Assembly: GCF_002858935.1 (NCBI RefSeq)
Contig: NZ_PJRT01000027.1
Span: 62,001-126,000, forward strand
Reading direction: 5' to 3'
Length of the DNA stretch: 64,000 nt
DNA from: Pantoea endophytica
Lineage (GTDB): Bacteria > Pseudomonadota > Gammaproteobacteria > Enterobacterales > Enterobacteriaceae
Part shown: positions 49,244 through 58,670 of the stretch, piece by piece
How the letters are laid out: every line of letters starts with the position of its first letter
Position numbering within the stretch: position 1 is the stretch's first letter
Made by a program: the position numbers and the translations under genes
Notes under the pieces: generated by a model
Database searches by the model: none
Seen by the model: only the letters and a program-made list of their open reading frames with translations
What the model was told of the DNA's origin: nothing

Positions 49244-50591
49244 CACCTCTGCCGCACCTCAGCGTGCACACCTGAAAAAATCTCTGACCCTGATCCCGGT
49301 TGTCATGATGGGCCTGGCGTATATGCAGCCAATGACCCTGTTTGATACTTTCGGTATCGTGTCTGGATTGACCGACGGCCACGTCGCCACCGCTTATGCT
49401 TTCGCCCTGATCGCGATTCTGTTTACTGCCGTGAGCTACGGCAAGCTGGTACGCCGCTTCCCATCTGCGGGCTCCGCTTACACCTATGCTCAGAAGGCAA
49501 TCAGTCCGCACGTCGGCTTTATGGTTGGCTGGTCATCACTGCTGGACTACTTGTTCATGCCGATGATCAACATCCTGCTGGCGAAAAGCTACTTTGAGAC
49601 GCTGGTGCCGGGCATTCCGTCGTGGATTTTCGTGGTGCTGCTGGTGGCCTTTATGACCATCTCCAACCTGCGTGGAATCAAAACCGTTGCCAACTTCAAC
49701 AGCGTGATCGTGGTGCTGCAGGTGGTAGTGATGGTAGTGATTACCGGCATGGTGGTTTACGGTGTGGCACACGGTGTTGGCGAGGGAACATTGACCAGCA
49801 GCAGACCGTTCTGGTCTGAGAATGCGCACGTAGTCCCGATGATTACCGGTGCGACTATTCTCTGCTTCTCGTTCCTTGGCTTTGACGGTATCAGTTCGCT
49901 GTCAGAAGAGACCAAAGATGCTGAACGCACGATCCCGCGCGCGATTTTCCTCACCGCGCTGATTGGTGGTGTGATCTTTATCGGTGTTTCTTACTTCCTG
50001 CAGCTGTACTTCCCGGACATCTCGCGTTTCCAGAATCCGGACTCTTCACAGCCAGAGATCATGCTGTTCGTGGCGGGTAAAGCGCTGCAAATTGGCATCC
50101 TGATCTTCTCGGTGGTGACGGTGCTGGCATCCGGTATGGCCGCGCACGCAGGCGTTTCACGTCTGATGTACGTGATGGGCCGCGATGGCGTGTTCCCGCA
50201 GCGTTTCTTTGGCTTCGTGCACCCGAAATACCGCACGCCGTCACTGAACGTGCTGCTGGTGGGTGCGGTCGCGCTGATGGCGATCAACTTCGACCTGGTA
50301 ACCGCAACTGCGCTGATTAACTTCGGTGCGCTGGTGGCGTTCACCTTTGTGAACCTGTCGGTGATTGCGCAGTTCTGGATCCGTGAGAAGCGTAACAAGA
50401 CGCTGAAAGATCACATCAACTATCTGGTGCTGCCGGTAATGGGTGCCCTGACGGTGGGGGCGTTGTGGATTAATCTGGAAGAGACCTCCATGGTGCTCGG
50501 CCTGGTGTGGGCAGCGATTGGTATTATTTACCTCGCCTTTGTGACCCGCACCTTCCGCAACCCGGTTCCGCAGTTCAGCGAAGAAGTGTGA
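49233..50591 (+). CDS. plaP: Putrescine importer PlaP
   Basis: 452 residues, the same length as E. coli PlaP (YeeF), about twelve membrane helices, APC superfamily. [33 protein letters not shown] near the N-terminus is characteristic of PlaP/PuuP. It imports putrescine with protons. Placement next to puuA and puuDRB matches uptake with degradation, and its position between yeeZ and sbcB matches E. coli. Preceded by an overlapping leader frame. Confidence 0.93.
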   Translation: MSLNTSAAPQRAHLKKSLTLIPVVMMGLAYMQPMTLFDTFGIVSGLTDGHVATAYAFALIAILFTAVSYGKLVRRFPSAGSAYTYAQKAISPHVGFMVGWSSLLDYLFMPMINILLAKSYFETLVPGIPSWIFVVLLVAFMTISNLRGIKTVANFNSVIVVLQVVVMVVITGMVVYGVAHGVGEGTLTSSRPFWSENAHVVPMITGATILCFSFLGFDGISSLSEETKDAERTIPRAIFLTALIGGVIFIGVSYFLQLYFPDISRFQNPDSSQPEIMLFVAGKALQIGILIFSVVTVLASGMAAHAGVSRLMYVMGRDGVFPQRFFGFVHPKYRTPSLNVLLVGAVALMAINFDLVTATALINFGALVAFTFVNLSVIAQFWIREKRNKTLKDHINYLVLPVMGALTVGALWINLEETSMVLGLVWAAIGIIYLAFVTRTFRNPVPQFSEEV

Positions 50592-50604
50592 TTTGATCGA
50601 CGTC

Positions 50605-50757
50605 GCTGTCCCCCATCCCGGCCTTCCCCCGCAAGCGGGGGAAGGAGACGCTGCCACATGCACCTCCTCACTCGCATAGAGCACCATCTTCCTCCCCCAT
50701 TTATGGGGGAGGACCGAGGAGGGGGACAGCAAGCACGGACCAGGGATGGGGGACAGC
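50605..50757. repeat. Composite palindromic element between plaP and the DeoR gene
   Basis: Outer perfect 15-bp inverted arms (50605-50619, 50743-50757) enclose two further hairpins: 11-bp arms 50622-50632 and 50635-50645, and 10-bp arms 50691-50700 and 50703-50712. Partial copies of the arm end (GGGACAGC) recur at 50723-50730 and 50773-50780. Lies between convergent genes. Not of the GTAG type. Confidence 0.75.
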
Positions 50758-50785
50758 GAGCACCGACCGAAAGGGACAGCACGCA

Positions 50786-51547
50786 CTATCCCGCCAACAC
50801 CAACTCCCAACTCCCCGCACTCAACGCCTCGCGTCCCGCTTTACTCAACCCCGCATCGGTAATCAAGGTATCAAACCGCTCCAGCGGTAACGCCAGATGC
50901 GTCGCAATCTTGTTGTACTTCGAACTGTCGCTTAACAACACGCGCTTACTACTCACATCGCTCGCCGCCAGCTTCACCGGCACCTTATCCTCATCCGGCG
51001 TAAACAGCCCGCGCGGGCCCCAGCAGGACGCGGAGATAAACGCGATATCGATCGCCAGCTGGCGCAAACTTCTGGCGGCCGCTTCACCGACGCTGGAACG
51101 GTTCTCACGACATACCGTGCCGCCGGTGTGAATCAACTTGCAGCCGCTGCTCTCCATCAGCAGGCGCGCAATCACGAAATCGTTGGTCACCACCAGCAAG
51201 TCATCACGCTCAAGCAACTCGCGCGCCAGCGCCAGTGTGGTGGTGCCGGCATCGAGATAGATGCAGCTATTACGCGGAATATGACGCGCGGCATACTGCC
51301 CAATCGCCATCTTCTCGCCGCTGTACATATTGGTTTTCGCCAGATGCGATGGCTCCGCCGCCAGGCGATCTGCTGAGCGCACGCCGCCCGAAACAGACAA
51401 TACCGCACCTTGCTCTTCCAGCTTCTGCACATCGCGACGTATCGTCATATGCGACACACCCAAGCGCTCAGTGAGCTCGGCAATGCTAACCACGCCGCGT
51501 TCGCCCACCAGCGCTAAAATTTGTTGATGACGTTCAACCGGAATCAC
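50786..51547 (-). CDS. ygbI: DeoR-family regulator of the tetronate cassette (YgbI-like)
   Basis: 253 residues. N-terminal DeoR helix-turn-helix (RHQQILALVGERGVVSIAELTERLGVSHMTIRRDVQKLEEQG, residues 6-47) and a sugar-phosphate sensing C-terminal domain (YLDAGTTTLALAREL). Divergent from ltnD across 259 bp, as ygbI is in E. coli, so it probably represses ltnD-otnKCI-permease. The ligand is likely a tetronate phosphate; this is inference. Confidence 0.9.
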   Translation of the reverse strand: MIPVERHQQILALVGERGVVSIAELTERLGVSHMTIRRDVQKLEEQGAVLSVSGGVRSADRLAAEPSHLAKTNMYSGEKMAIGQYAARHIPRNSCIYLDAGTTTLALARELLERDDLLVVTNDFVIARLLMESSGCKLIHTGGTVCRENRSSVGEAAARSLRQLAIDIAFISASCWGPRGLFTPDEDKVPVKLAASDVSSKRVLLSDSSKYNKIATHLALPLERFDTLITDAGLSKAGREALSAGSWELVLAG

Positions 51548-51590
51548 CTTGGTCTCCCTGAATTATCATTTTTTCACATTGTAGATCATC

Positions 51591-51683
51591 GATTCACAGC
51601 CCGCAGCACAATTTATCTTGCCGTAATCTAAGCAGAAATCCCATCTGGACTGACTTCGAAGCGCTCACCTCCGGCTGTGAATC
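51591..51683. promoter_or_regulatory. Separated 11-bp inverted repeats, candidate YgbI operators
   Basis: GATTCACAGCC (51591-51601) and its exact reverse complement (51673-51683), 71 bp apart, in the divergent ygbI-ltnD region. DeoR-family repressors often bind spaced repeats and loop the DNA. A further perfect 10-bp palindrome, GTGATATCAC, is at 51717-51726. The rest of this region shows no clear promoter. Confidence 0.5.
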
Positions 51684-51806
51684 CATGTTAATCATTGAGC
51701 GGCTAAGTTAATTTTTGTGATATCACGCACGTTTATTCGCCACTGACTGCGGCAGACTTAACACCAATGAACAAATTATCACTTAAATTAACAATGGAGG
51801 TTTGCT

Positions 51807-52715
51807 ATGTCAGCAACCGTGAATAACATCGGCGTGATTGGTTTAGGTTCCATGGGCATGGGTGCCGCGCAGTCTTGCATCCGTGCAGGATTAAATACCT
51901 GGGGTGTTGATCTCAATCCGCAGGCGCTGGAAACCCTGCGTCAGGCCGGTGCACGTGATGCGCAAACCTCCGCTGCCCGCTTTGCCGCTGAACTGGATGC
52001 GGTGCTGCTGCTTGTGGTGAATGCCGCGCAGGTTAAAGCAATCCTGTTCGGTGAAAACGGCGTGGCGGCGCAGCTCAAGCCCGGCACCGTGGTCATGGTC
52101 TCTTCTACCATCTCTTCACAGGATGCGCAGGCGATTGAACAACAGCTGGCGCAGCATCAGTTGCTGATGCTGGATGCACCGGTTTCCGGCGGCGCAGCCA
52201 AAGCCGCAGTTGGCGAGATGACGGTAATGGCGTCCGGCAGCGATGAAGCTTTTGCCCTGCTCAAGCCTGTGCTGGATGCGGTGGCGGCGAAAGTCTATCG
52301 CGTGGGCAGCGAAATCGGTCTCGGCTCAACCGTAAAAATCATTCACCAGTTGCTGGCGGGCGTGCACATTGCTGTGGGCGCTGAAGCGATGGCGCTGGCC
52401 GCGCGCGCTGGAATCCCGCTCGACACCATGTATGACGTGGTGACCAACGCCGCCGGTAACTCATGGATGTTCGAGAACCGCATGCGTCACGTGGTGGATG
52501 GCGATTACTCGCCGAAATCAGCGGTCGATATCTTCGTTAAAGATCTCAATCTGGTGGCGGATACCGCCAAGTCGCTGCACTTCCCGCTGCCGCTGGCTTC
52601 TACTGCGCTCAATATGTTTACCGAAGCCAGCAACGCCGGCCACGGTCGTGAAGATGACAGCGCAGTGATCAAGATCTTCAGCGGCATCACGCTGCCGCAG
52701 GCGAAGGAGCAATAA
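51807..52715 (+). CDS. ltnD: L-threonate dehydrogenase
   Basis: 302 residues, 3-hydroxyisobutyrate dehydrogenase family: IGVIGLGSMGMGAAQSCIRAG (residues 8-28), DAPVSGGAAKAAVGEMTVMASG substrate loop and GSTVKIIHQLLAG with the catalytic lysine. Oxidises L-threonate to 2-oxo-tetronate with NAD. GGAGG precedes the ATG. First gene of the cassette. Confidence 0.93.
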   Translation: MSATVNNIGVIGLGSMGMGAAQSCIRAGLNTWGVDLNPQALETLRQAGARDAQTSAARFAAELDAVLLLVVNAAQVKAILFGENGVAAQLKPGTVVMVSSTISSQDAQAIEQQLAQHQLLMLDAPVSGGAAKAAVGEMTVMASGSDEAFALLKPVLDAVAAKVYRVGSEIGLGSTVKIIHQLLAGVHIAVGAEAMALAARAGIPLDTMYDVVTNAAGNSWMFENRMRHVVDGDYSPKSAVDIFVKDLNLVADTAKSLHFPLPLASTALNMFTEASNAGHGREDDSAVIKIFSGITLPQAKEQ

Positions 52716-52717
52716 TC

Positions 52718-53977
52718 ATGCGTTTAGGCGTTATTGCAGACGATTTTACCGGCGCAACCGACATCGCCAGTTTTCTGGTGCAGAACGGTTTGCCGACCAT
52801 CCAGTTCAACGGCGTGCCGGAAAGTCATGACGCGCTGAGCGCGCAGGCGATTGTTATCAGCCTGAAGTCGCGCTCATGCCCGGCGCAGCAGGCGATCGAT
52901 CAGTCGCTGGCGGCGCTGCAGTGGCTGCAACAGCAGGGCTGCGATCGTTTCTACTTCAAATATTGTTCCACCTTTGACAGCACCGAGCAGGGCAATATCG
53001 GCCCGGTGACTGATGCGCTGCTGGCAGCGTTGGGCGAAACGCAAACGGTGATCTCGCCGTCGCTGCCGGTTAACGGTCGTACGGTGTATCAAGGCTATCT
53101 TTTTGTCGCCGATCAGCTGCTGTCCCAATCGGGCATGCGCCATCATCCGGTAACGCCAATGACCGACAGCAATCTGGTGCGTTTGATGACGCGCCAGGCC
53201 AAAGGCCAGGCCGCGGTGATCAACGCCGCGCAGCTCGATCAAGGTGCTGATGCGGTGCGTGCGCAGCTGGATACCCTGAAAGCGCAGGGCATCAACTATG
53301 TGGTGCTAGACGCGCTGCACGAACAGCACTTGCTGACGCAGGGCGAAGCGCTGAAAGAGACGCGCCTGGTGACCGGCGGTTCAGGCCTGGCGATCGGTAT
53401 CGCCCGCGCCTGGGCAACGCAGCAGCAGAACAGCGATGCTGAACAAGCCGGGCGCCCACAAGGCGATCGCGCGGTGGTGATCTCAGGCTCCTGCTCGCAA
53501 ATGACCAACCGTCAGGTGCAGGCGTATCGTCAGCAAGCGCCCTCGCATGAAGTGCTGGTGGAACGCTGCCTTGATAACGCCGAAAGCTATGCGCAGGAAC
53601 TCTGTGACTGGGTGGCAGCGCATCATCAGTCCGAACTGGCACCTTTGCTGTTTGCTACCGCCGATGCCCAGCAGCTGCAAGCCATTCAGCAGCAGTACGG
53701 CGCAGCGCGCAGCAGTGAAGCGGTTGAGCAGCTGTTTGCCGCAGTAACCCGTGAACTGAAAAGCCGTGGCTGGCAGCGCTTCATCGTTGCTGGCGGTGAA
53801 ACCTCGGGCGTGGTGGCACAAAGCCTTGGCGTTACCGCATTCCACATTGGCCCGATGATTTCACCGGGCGTGCCGTGGGTACGCGATATCCATCAGCCGC
53901 TGTCGCTGGCGCTGAAATCAGGCAATTTTGGCGATGAACAGTTCTTTGCCCGCGCACAACAGGAGTTTTCAGCATGA
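52718..53977 (+). CDS. otnK: 3-oxo-tetronate kinase
   Basis: 419 residues, DUF1537-type four-carbon acid sugar kinase: LGVIADDFTGATDIASFLVQ at the N-terminus and RFIVAGGETSGVVAQSLGV at the C-terminal nucleotide site. Phosphorylates 3-oxo-tetronate. Starts 2 bp after the ltnD stop and overlaps otnC by 4. Confidence 0.93.
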   Translation: MRLGVIADDFTGATDIASFLVQNGLPTIQFNGVPESHDALSAQAIVISLKSRSCPAQQAIDQSLAALQWLQQQGCDRFYFKYCSTFDSTEQGNIGPVTDALLAALGETQTVISPSLPVNGRTVYQGYLFVADQLLSQSGMRHHPVTPMTDSNLVRLMTRQAKGQAAVINAAQLDQGADAVRAQLDTLKAQGINYVVLDALHEQHLLTQGEALKETRLVTGGSGLAIGIARAWATQQQNSDAEQAGRPQGDRAVVISGSCSQMTNRQVQAYRQQAPSHEVLVERCLDNAESYAQELCDWVAAHHQSELAPLLFATADAQQLQAIQQQYGAARSSEAVEQLFAAVTRELKSRGWQRFIVAGGETSGVVAQSLGVTAFHIGPMISPGVPWVRDIHQPLSLALKSGNFGDEQFFARAQQEFSA

Positions 53978-54600
53978 CGGAACAACAAGCACGCGAAGAA
54001 ATGGTACAGCTCGGCGCGTCCTTCTTTCAGCGCGGTTACGCCACCGGTTCAGCGGGCAATTTGTCGCTGCTGCTGGAGGATGGCAACTTGCTGGCGACGC
54101 CAACCGGCTCCTGCCTCGGCGAATTGCAGGCCGATCGTCTGTCGAAAGTGACGATTCAGGGCGAATGGATCTCCGGCGACAAGCCGTCGAAAGAGGTGGC
54201 TTTTCACCGCGCGCTCTACCTGAACAATCCCGCGTGCAAAGCGGTGGTGCATCTGCACAGCCACTATTTGACGGCGCTCTCCTGCCTGAACAATCTCGAC
54301 AGCGAAAACTGTATTCGTCCGTTCACGCCGTATGTGGTGATGCGCGTCGGCGATGTGCCGGTGGTGCCGTATTACAAGCCGGGCGATCAGCGGCTGGCAG
54401 ACGATCTGGCCAATCTGGCCTCGCGCTATAACGCCTTCCTGCTGGCCAATCATGGTCCGGTGGTGGTGGGCAAATCCCTGCGCGAAGCTGCCAATAACAC
54501 TGAAGAACTGGAAGAGACCGCGCGTCTGATGTTTACGCTCGGTGACCGCTCGATTCGTTATCTGACCGATAGCGAAGTCGCGGAATTGAGGAATGTTTAA
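53974..54600 (+). CDS. otnC: 3-oxo-tetronate 4-phosphate decarboxylase
   Basis: 208 residues, class II aldolase/adducin family. Zinc ligands in VVHLHSHYL and [12 protein letters not shown], with GSAGNLSLL near the start. Decarboxylates the kinase product to dihydroxyacetone phosphate. Start and stop both overlap neighbours (otnK by 4, otnI by 1). Confidence 0.93.
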   Translation: MTEQQAREEMVQLGASFFQRGYATGSAGNLSLLLEDGNLLATPTGSCLGELQADRLSKVTIQGEWISGDKPSKEVAFHRALYLNNPACKAVVHLHSHYLTALSCLNNLDSENCIRPFTPYVVMRVGDVPVVPYYKPGDQRLADDLANLASRYNAFLLANHGPVVVGKSLREAANNTEELEETARLMFTLGDRSIRYLTDSEVAELRNV

Positions 54601-55379
54601 TGCCTAAGTTTGCAGCCAATTTATCTACGCAGTTCGGTGAGCTGCCGTTTATCGAACGCTTTGCCGCCGCGGCCAACGCCGGTTTTCGCGCCGTTGAATT
54701 CCTGTTCCCGTATGACTTTCCGGCCGAGGTGATTAAAGCCGAGCTGGAAAAACATCAGCTGGAACTGGTGCTGTTCAACACCGCCGCCGGCAACGTGCAG
54801 GCGGGCGAGTGGGGCGTTTCCGCCATTCCGGGCCGTGAACAGGAAGCGCGTGCCGATATCGATCGGGCGCTGGAATATGCGCTGGCGCTCAACTGCCAGC
54901 AGGTGCATGTGATGGCGGCAACGGTCCCAAACGGTGCCGATCGTGCAGCCTATGAAGAGACTTTCGTGCTTAATATGCATTATGCCGCCGAGCGTTTTGC
55001 GCCGCACGGCATTCGCCTGCTGCTGGAAGCACTTAATCCAGTGACCAAGCCGAATTATCTCTACGCCAGCCAGTATCAGACGCTGGCGATGATGGCGCGT
55101 ATCGATCGGCCCAACGTCTTTACCCAGCTCGATCTGTTCCATGCACAGCTGGTGGACGGCAATCTGACGCATCTGATTCGTGAATACGCTGGTCGTTATC
55201 GCCATATCCAGATCGCCTCTGCGCCGCATCGCCACGAGCCGGATGAAGGCGAGATCAACTATTCCTATCTGTTCGACCTGCTGGATGAAGTGGGTTACGA
55301 CGGTTGGGTGGGATGTGAATACATCCCGCGCGGCCGCACTGAAGCTGGCCTCGGCTGGTTCGCGCCTTACGCTAAATAA
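54600..55379 (+). CDS. otnI: 2-oxo-tetronate isomerase
   Basis: 259 residues, hydroxypyruvate isomerase-like TIM barrel: [37 protein letters not shown] at the start, LLLEALNP and [12 protein letters not shown] with metal ligands. Converts 2-oxo- to 3-oxo-tetronate so that OtnK can act. Same order as the E. coli ygbJKLM genes. Confidence 0.93.
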   Translation: MPKFAANLSTQFGELPFIERFAAAANAGFRAVEFLFPYDFPAEVIKAELEKHQLELVLFNTAAGNVQAGEWGVSAIPGREQEARADIDRALEYALALNCQQVHVMAATVPNGADRAAYEETFVLNMHYAAERFAPHGIRLLLEALNPVTKPNYLYASQYQTLAMMARIDRPNVFTQLDLFHAQLVDGNLTHLIREYAGRYRHIQIASAPHRHEPDEGEINYSYLFDLLDEVGYDGWVGCEYIPRGRTEAGLGWFAPYAK

Positions 55380-55392
55380 ATTTTGTTTAACC

Positions 55393-55426
55393 ACCCAGCA
55401 CAGGGATTTTCAGCACTGTGCTGGGT
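55393..55426 (+). other. Stem-loop between otnI and the permease gene
   Basis: Perfect 11-bp arms (55393-55403, 55416-55426) with a 12-base loop and no T-run. It may protect the upstream mRNA or reduce permease expression rather than end transcription. Confidence 0.55.
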
Positions 55427-55498
55427 AAGTCATACCTGAATTCGTCAATACCAGATAGAGCTGTACCCAAACTATACTAATTAAATCAGAGGATTATC

Positions 55499-56851
55499 AT
55501 GTCTACCGCGTTGTTGTTAGCCATTGCTACCGCCAGCATTGTGATCTTGCTGCTGCTGGTGATTAAAACCAAAGTTCACCCCTTTGTGGCGCTGCTGATT
55601 GTCAGCTTGCTGGTGGCGATTGCGACCGGCATTCCAGCCGACAAAATTATGGAAACCATCTTTAGCGGGATGGGTAACTTGCTGGGGCATATCACCATTA
55701 TCATCGTGCTGGGGGCGATGCTCGGCGCAGTGATTGAAGCCTCGGGCGGTGCCGAGTCGCTGGCGCAACGCTTCAGTAAATCGCTGGGTATCAAGCGGAC
55801 CGTGGCGGCGCTGACCATGGCGGCGTTTATCCTCGGCATTCCGGTGTTCTTCGAAGTCGGCTTTATCATCGTGATTCCGCTGATTTATGGCTTCACCAAA
55901 GTGGCGCGCGTGTCACCGCTGAAGTTTGGCTTGCCGATGGCGGGCGTGATGCTGACGGTGCACGTGGCGCTGCCAACCCATCCCGGCGCGGCGGCGGCGG
56001 CGGGCATTCTGCACACTGATATGGGCTGGCTGATGATGCTCGGTATCCTGATCTCGATTCCGGTCGGTATCGTCGGTTATTACGTCGCGAAAGCGATGAA
56101 CCTGCGTCAATATCATCTTTCCGTTGATGTATTAGAACAGCTGCAGCTAGCGAAGCCGGAAGGCAAGCCGAAGAACGACGCGCCAGCGCCGGGTGCACTG
56201 ACCATTACCGGTCTGATTGTTGTGCCGATTCTGTTGATCGTCATGGGCACCGTCGCGCACACCACGCTGGAAGAAGGCAGCACGCTGCGTGCGGTGATGA
56301 CGGTGATCGGTACGCCAGCCATTGCGTTGCTGATTGCGCTGGGACTGGCGGCATGGCTGCTTGGTGTGCGTCGTGGCTGGAGCAAAGAGAAACTGGAAGA
56401 TCTCACCGGACGTGCGATTCCCAGCTCCGCCAGCGTGATTCTGGTGGCGGGCGCGGGCGGCGCGTTTGGTAAGGTGCTGGTGGAATCGGGCGTGGGCAAA
56501 GCGCTGGCGTTGACGCTGGAAACCTTGCATCTGCCCTTAGTTCCGGCGGCCTTTATTCTGTCGCTGGCGCTGCGTGCTTCGCAGGGATCGGCAACGGTGG
56601 CAATTCTGACCACCAGCGGCTTGTTAAGCCAGGCGGTGGGCGATGTGACGGATATGCAGCGCGTGTTGGTGACGTTGGCGGCCTGTTTTGGCGGGTTAGG
56701 TTTGTCGCACGTCAATGATGCGGGTTTTTGGGTGGTGACGCGCTATCTGGGCTTGTCAGTGGCCGATGGCCTGAAGACCTGGACGGTATTGACGACGGTG
56801 ATGGGGCTGAGCGGTTTCGCACTGACGTGGCTGGTGTGGGGGATGATTTAG
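55499..56851 (+). CDS. ygbN: GntP-family permease, probable tetronate importer (YgbN-like)
   Basis: 450 residues, about twelve to fourteen membrane helices, gluconate:proton symporter family: LLVIKTKVHPFVALLIVSLLVAIATGIP near the start and SHVNDAGFWVVTRYLGLS near the end are hallmarks. Its place after otnI mirrors E. coli ygbN, suggesting uptake of a tetronate such as L-threonate; substrate is inferred. Confidence 0.88.
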   Translation: MSTALLLAIATASIVILLLLVIKTKVHPFVALLIVSLLVAIATGIPADKIMETIFSGMGNLLGHITIIIVLGAMLGAVIEASGGAESLAQRFSKSLGIKRTVAALTMAAFILGIPVFFEVGFIIVIPLIYGFTKVARVSPLKFGLPMAGVMLTVHVALPTHPGAAAAAGILHTDMGWLMMLGILISIPVGIVGYYVAKAMNLRQYHLSVDVLEQLQLAKPEGKPKNDAPAPGALTITGLIVVPILLIVMGTVAHTTLEEGSTLRAVMTVIGTPAIALLIALGLAAWLLGVRRGWSKEKLEDLTGRAIPSSASVILVAGAGGAFGKVLVESGVGKALALTLETLHLPLVPAAFILSLALRASQGSATVAILTTSGLLSQAVGDVTDMQRVLVTLAACFGGLGLSHVNDAGFWVVTRYLGLSVADGLKTWTVLTTVMGLSGFALTWLVWGMI

Positions 56852-56857
56852 AATTCC

Positions 56858-57029
56858 AGGTCGCCATTTATGGCGTAATGCTCGTCAGTTAAGACATGAA
56901 AACCCTCAATTACCGAGAGCACACATTGTAGCGGCGCAATTCATTGCGCGATAAATCGCGCCGCTACGGAAGGTGCGGTGATTTGATAAGGTGCTTAACT
57001 GATCGGCATTACGCCATTTATGGCGACCT
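56858..57029. repeat. Nested palindromic mosaic between convergent ygbN and sbcB
   Basis: Outer 24-base inverted copies (56858-56881 and 57006-57029) are identical except in their ATTTAT loop, each itself a GGCGCC-type hairpin carrying GGTCGCCATTTATGGCG. Between them lies a compact inverted GTAG pair with 10-bp heads (56928-56937, 56958-56967). The arms match copies at 31630-31647, 59956 and 62465. Confidence 0.75.
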
Positions 57030-57049
57030 TTATCAACATTCGCAGAGAA

Positions 57050-58471
57050 CTAAGACACCAGCTCCTGCGCATACAAATACAGCGCCTTCAGCTGCGCCAT
57101 CTTCTCCGTATTTCCCTCATGCAAACTCGCCAGCGACTCCAGCTCCAGTAAGAACGCCTGCACGCGCTCGGCATTCAGCGCTTCGCGGCGATGCTGCAAC
57201 CAGCGCTGCTGTTCGGCGTCATCGAGGGTGCCGGGGAAATTGCGCGCACGGTAACGGAACAATAATTTAGCAATGCGCTTGTCGTCGAAGGTCAAATCCA
57301 GCGCCGGTAAATTCTGCGGCGGCGTCTGACGGATGATATTCATGCCAGCGCGATCGGCATCGCTAAAGAAACCGTCATACAACTGTGCGTCAACATCATC
57401 TGACGGGGTAAACGGCTCGGCGTCGGCAAACAGCGCCACCACTTTCTCACGCACTTCCGCGTGGTCACGCAGCAGCTTGAGGTTTGCAAGGCACTGCTGA
57501 CGATCGATGTTGAGGCGCGCGGCATCTTCCGGACGCAGCGTGCTGGCAGGCGCCAGCACCGGACACTTATTAATGTGCACCAGCTTGATCGGCACCGCAG
57601 GCAGATCGCCTAAATCGCTGTGGCGGGTATATAAACGTTCGCGCAGTTCGTCAGATTCCAGCGTCAGCAGCGGCGACATATCACCGGCCAAATCGGCGAC
57701 AATCAGCGCGTTACGGTTATCCGGATGCCACGCCAGCGGCACAATCCAGCTGGTGTTACCGCGCGCCGCACCGAACATGCCGGAGACGTGCACCAGCGGT
57801 TTCATCTGCGGGATATCAATCAGCGTCATCAGTTTCTGTTTGTTGCGATGGGTAAACAGAAACTCAAACAGCTTCGGCTGCTTCTCTTTTACCAGTTTTG
57901 CCATCGCCAGCGTGGCATAAACGTCGGACATCGCATCGTGCGCCTGTTCGTGCGCTACGCCGTTGGCCTTAGTGAGATGCTCCAGCTTGAAGCTGGGGAA
58001 GCCATCGTCATTCTCCGGCCACTCAATGCCTTCCGGACGCAGCGCGTAGCAGGCGCGCATCACATCGAGTAAATCCCAGCGCGAATTGCCGTTCTGCCAG
58101 CTCCAGCCATAGGGATCAAAGAAGTTGCGATAGAAGATATTGCGCGTCACTTCGTCATCAAAACGCACATTGTTGTAACCAATCACACAGGTTTGCGGCT
58201 CGCTAAACAGGCCGTGAATGCGTTCGGCAAACGCCGCCTCGGTCACGCCGCGCGCTTTGGCGGTTTGCGGCGTAATACCGGTGATCATCACCGCTTCCGG
58301 CTGCGGCAGATAATCGTCGGCTGGCTGGCAATAAAATACCTGCGGTTCACCTACTGCATTGAATTCTTTATCGGTACGCAGGCCCGCGAACTGCGCCGGA
58401 CGGTCCAGCGACGGGCTTTTACCGAAGGTTTCATAATCGTGGAATAAGAAGGTGAACTCAGAGGCGGGCAC
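57050..58471 (-). CDS. sbcB: Exonuclease I
   Basis: 473 residues from GTG 58471, which has AGGAT 6 bases upstream; the TTG at 58498 would add nine residues without support. DEDDh exonuclease motifs: FLFHDYETFG, GYNNVRFDDE and HDAMSDVYATLAMAKL. Degrades single-stranded DNA 3' to 5' in recombination and mismatch repair. Near full-length pattern match to E. coli ExoI (475). Confidence 0.95.
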   Translation of the reverse strand: MPASEFTFLFHDYETFGKSPSLDRPAQFAGLRTDKEFNAVGEPQVFYCQPADDYLPQPEAVMITGITPQTAKARGVTEAAFAERIHGLFSEPQTCVIGYNNVRFDDEVTRNIFYRNFFDPYGWSWQNGNSRWDLLDVMRACYALRPEGIEWPENDDGFPSFKLEHLTKANGVAHEQAHDAMSDVYATLAMAKLVKEKQPKLFEFLFTHRNKQKLMTLIDIPQMKPLVHVSGMFGAARGNTSWIVPLAWHPDNRNALIVADLAGDMSPLLTLESDELRERLYTRHSDLGDLPAVPIKLVHINKCPVLAPASTLRPEDAARLNIDRQQCLANLKLLRDHAEVREKVVALFADAEPFTPSDDVDAQLYDGFFSDADRAGMNIIRQTPPQNLPALDLTFDDKRIAKLLFRYRARNFPGTLDDAEQQRWLQHRREALNAERVQAFLLELESLASLHEGNTEKMAQLKALYLYAQELVS

Positions 58472-58670
58472 GGCGTTATCCTGGCAATGGAGAATCAACG
58501 CACAGGATAGTCGTCCATGGGTAGCAGTACAACCTCGATCATCCTCGCTGCGAGCAGGCGCGCAGCATTTATGCGCAGTTCATACTTTTTTTCAATTTAT
58601 TCAGATCTGTAAGCGCTATTTGCCGTAAAACGTGCGGCGGTAAATTCATTTTTTTGATTTTGAGGAAGAA

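Noticed and set aside
51716..51727. CRP site before ltnD (TGTGA ... TCAC)
   Set aside because: The half-sites overlap in a 10-bp palindrome without the 6-bp spacer that CRP needs, so it is kept only as a possible YgbI site.
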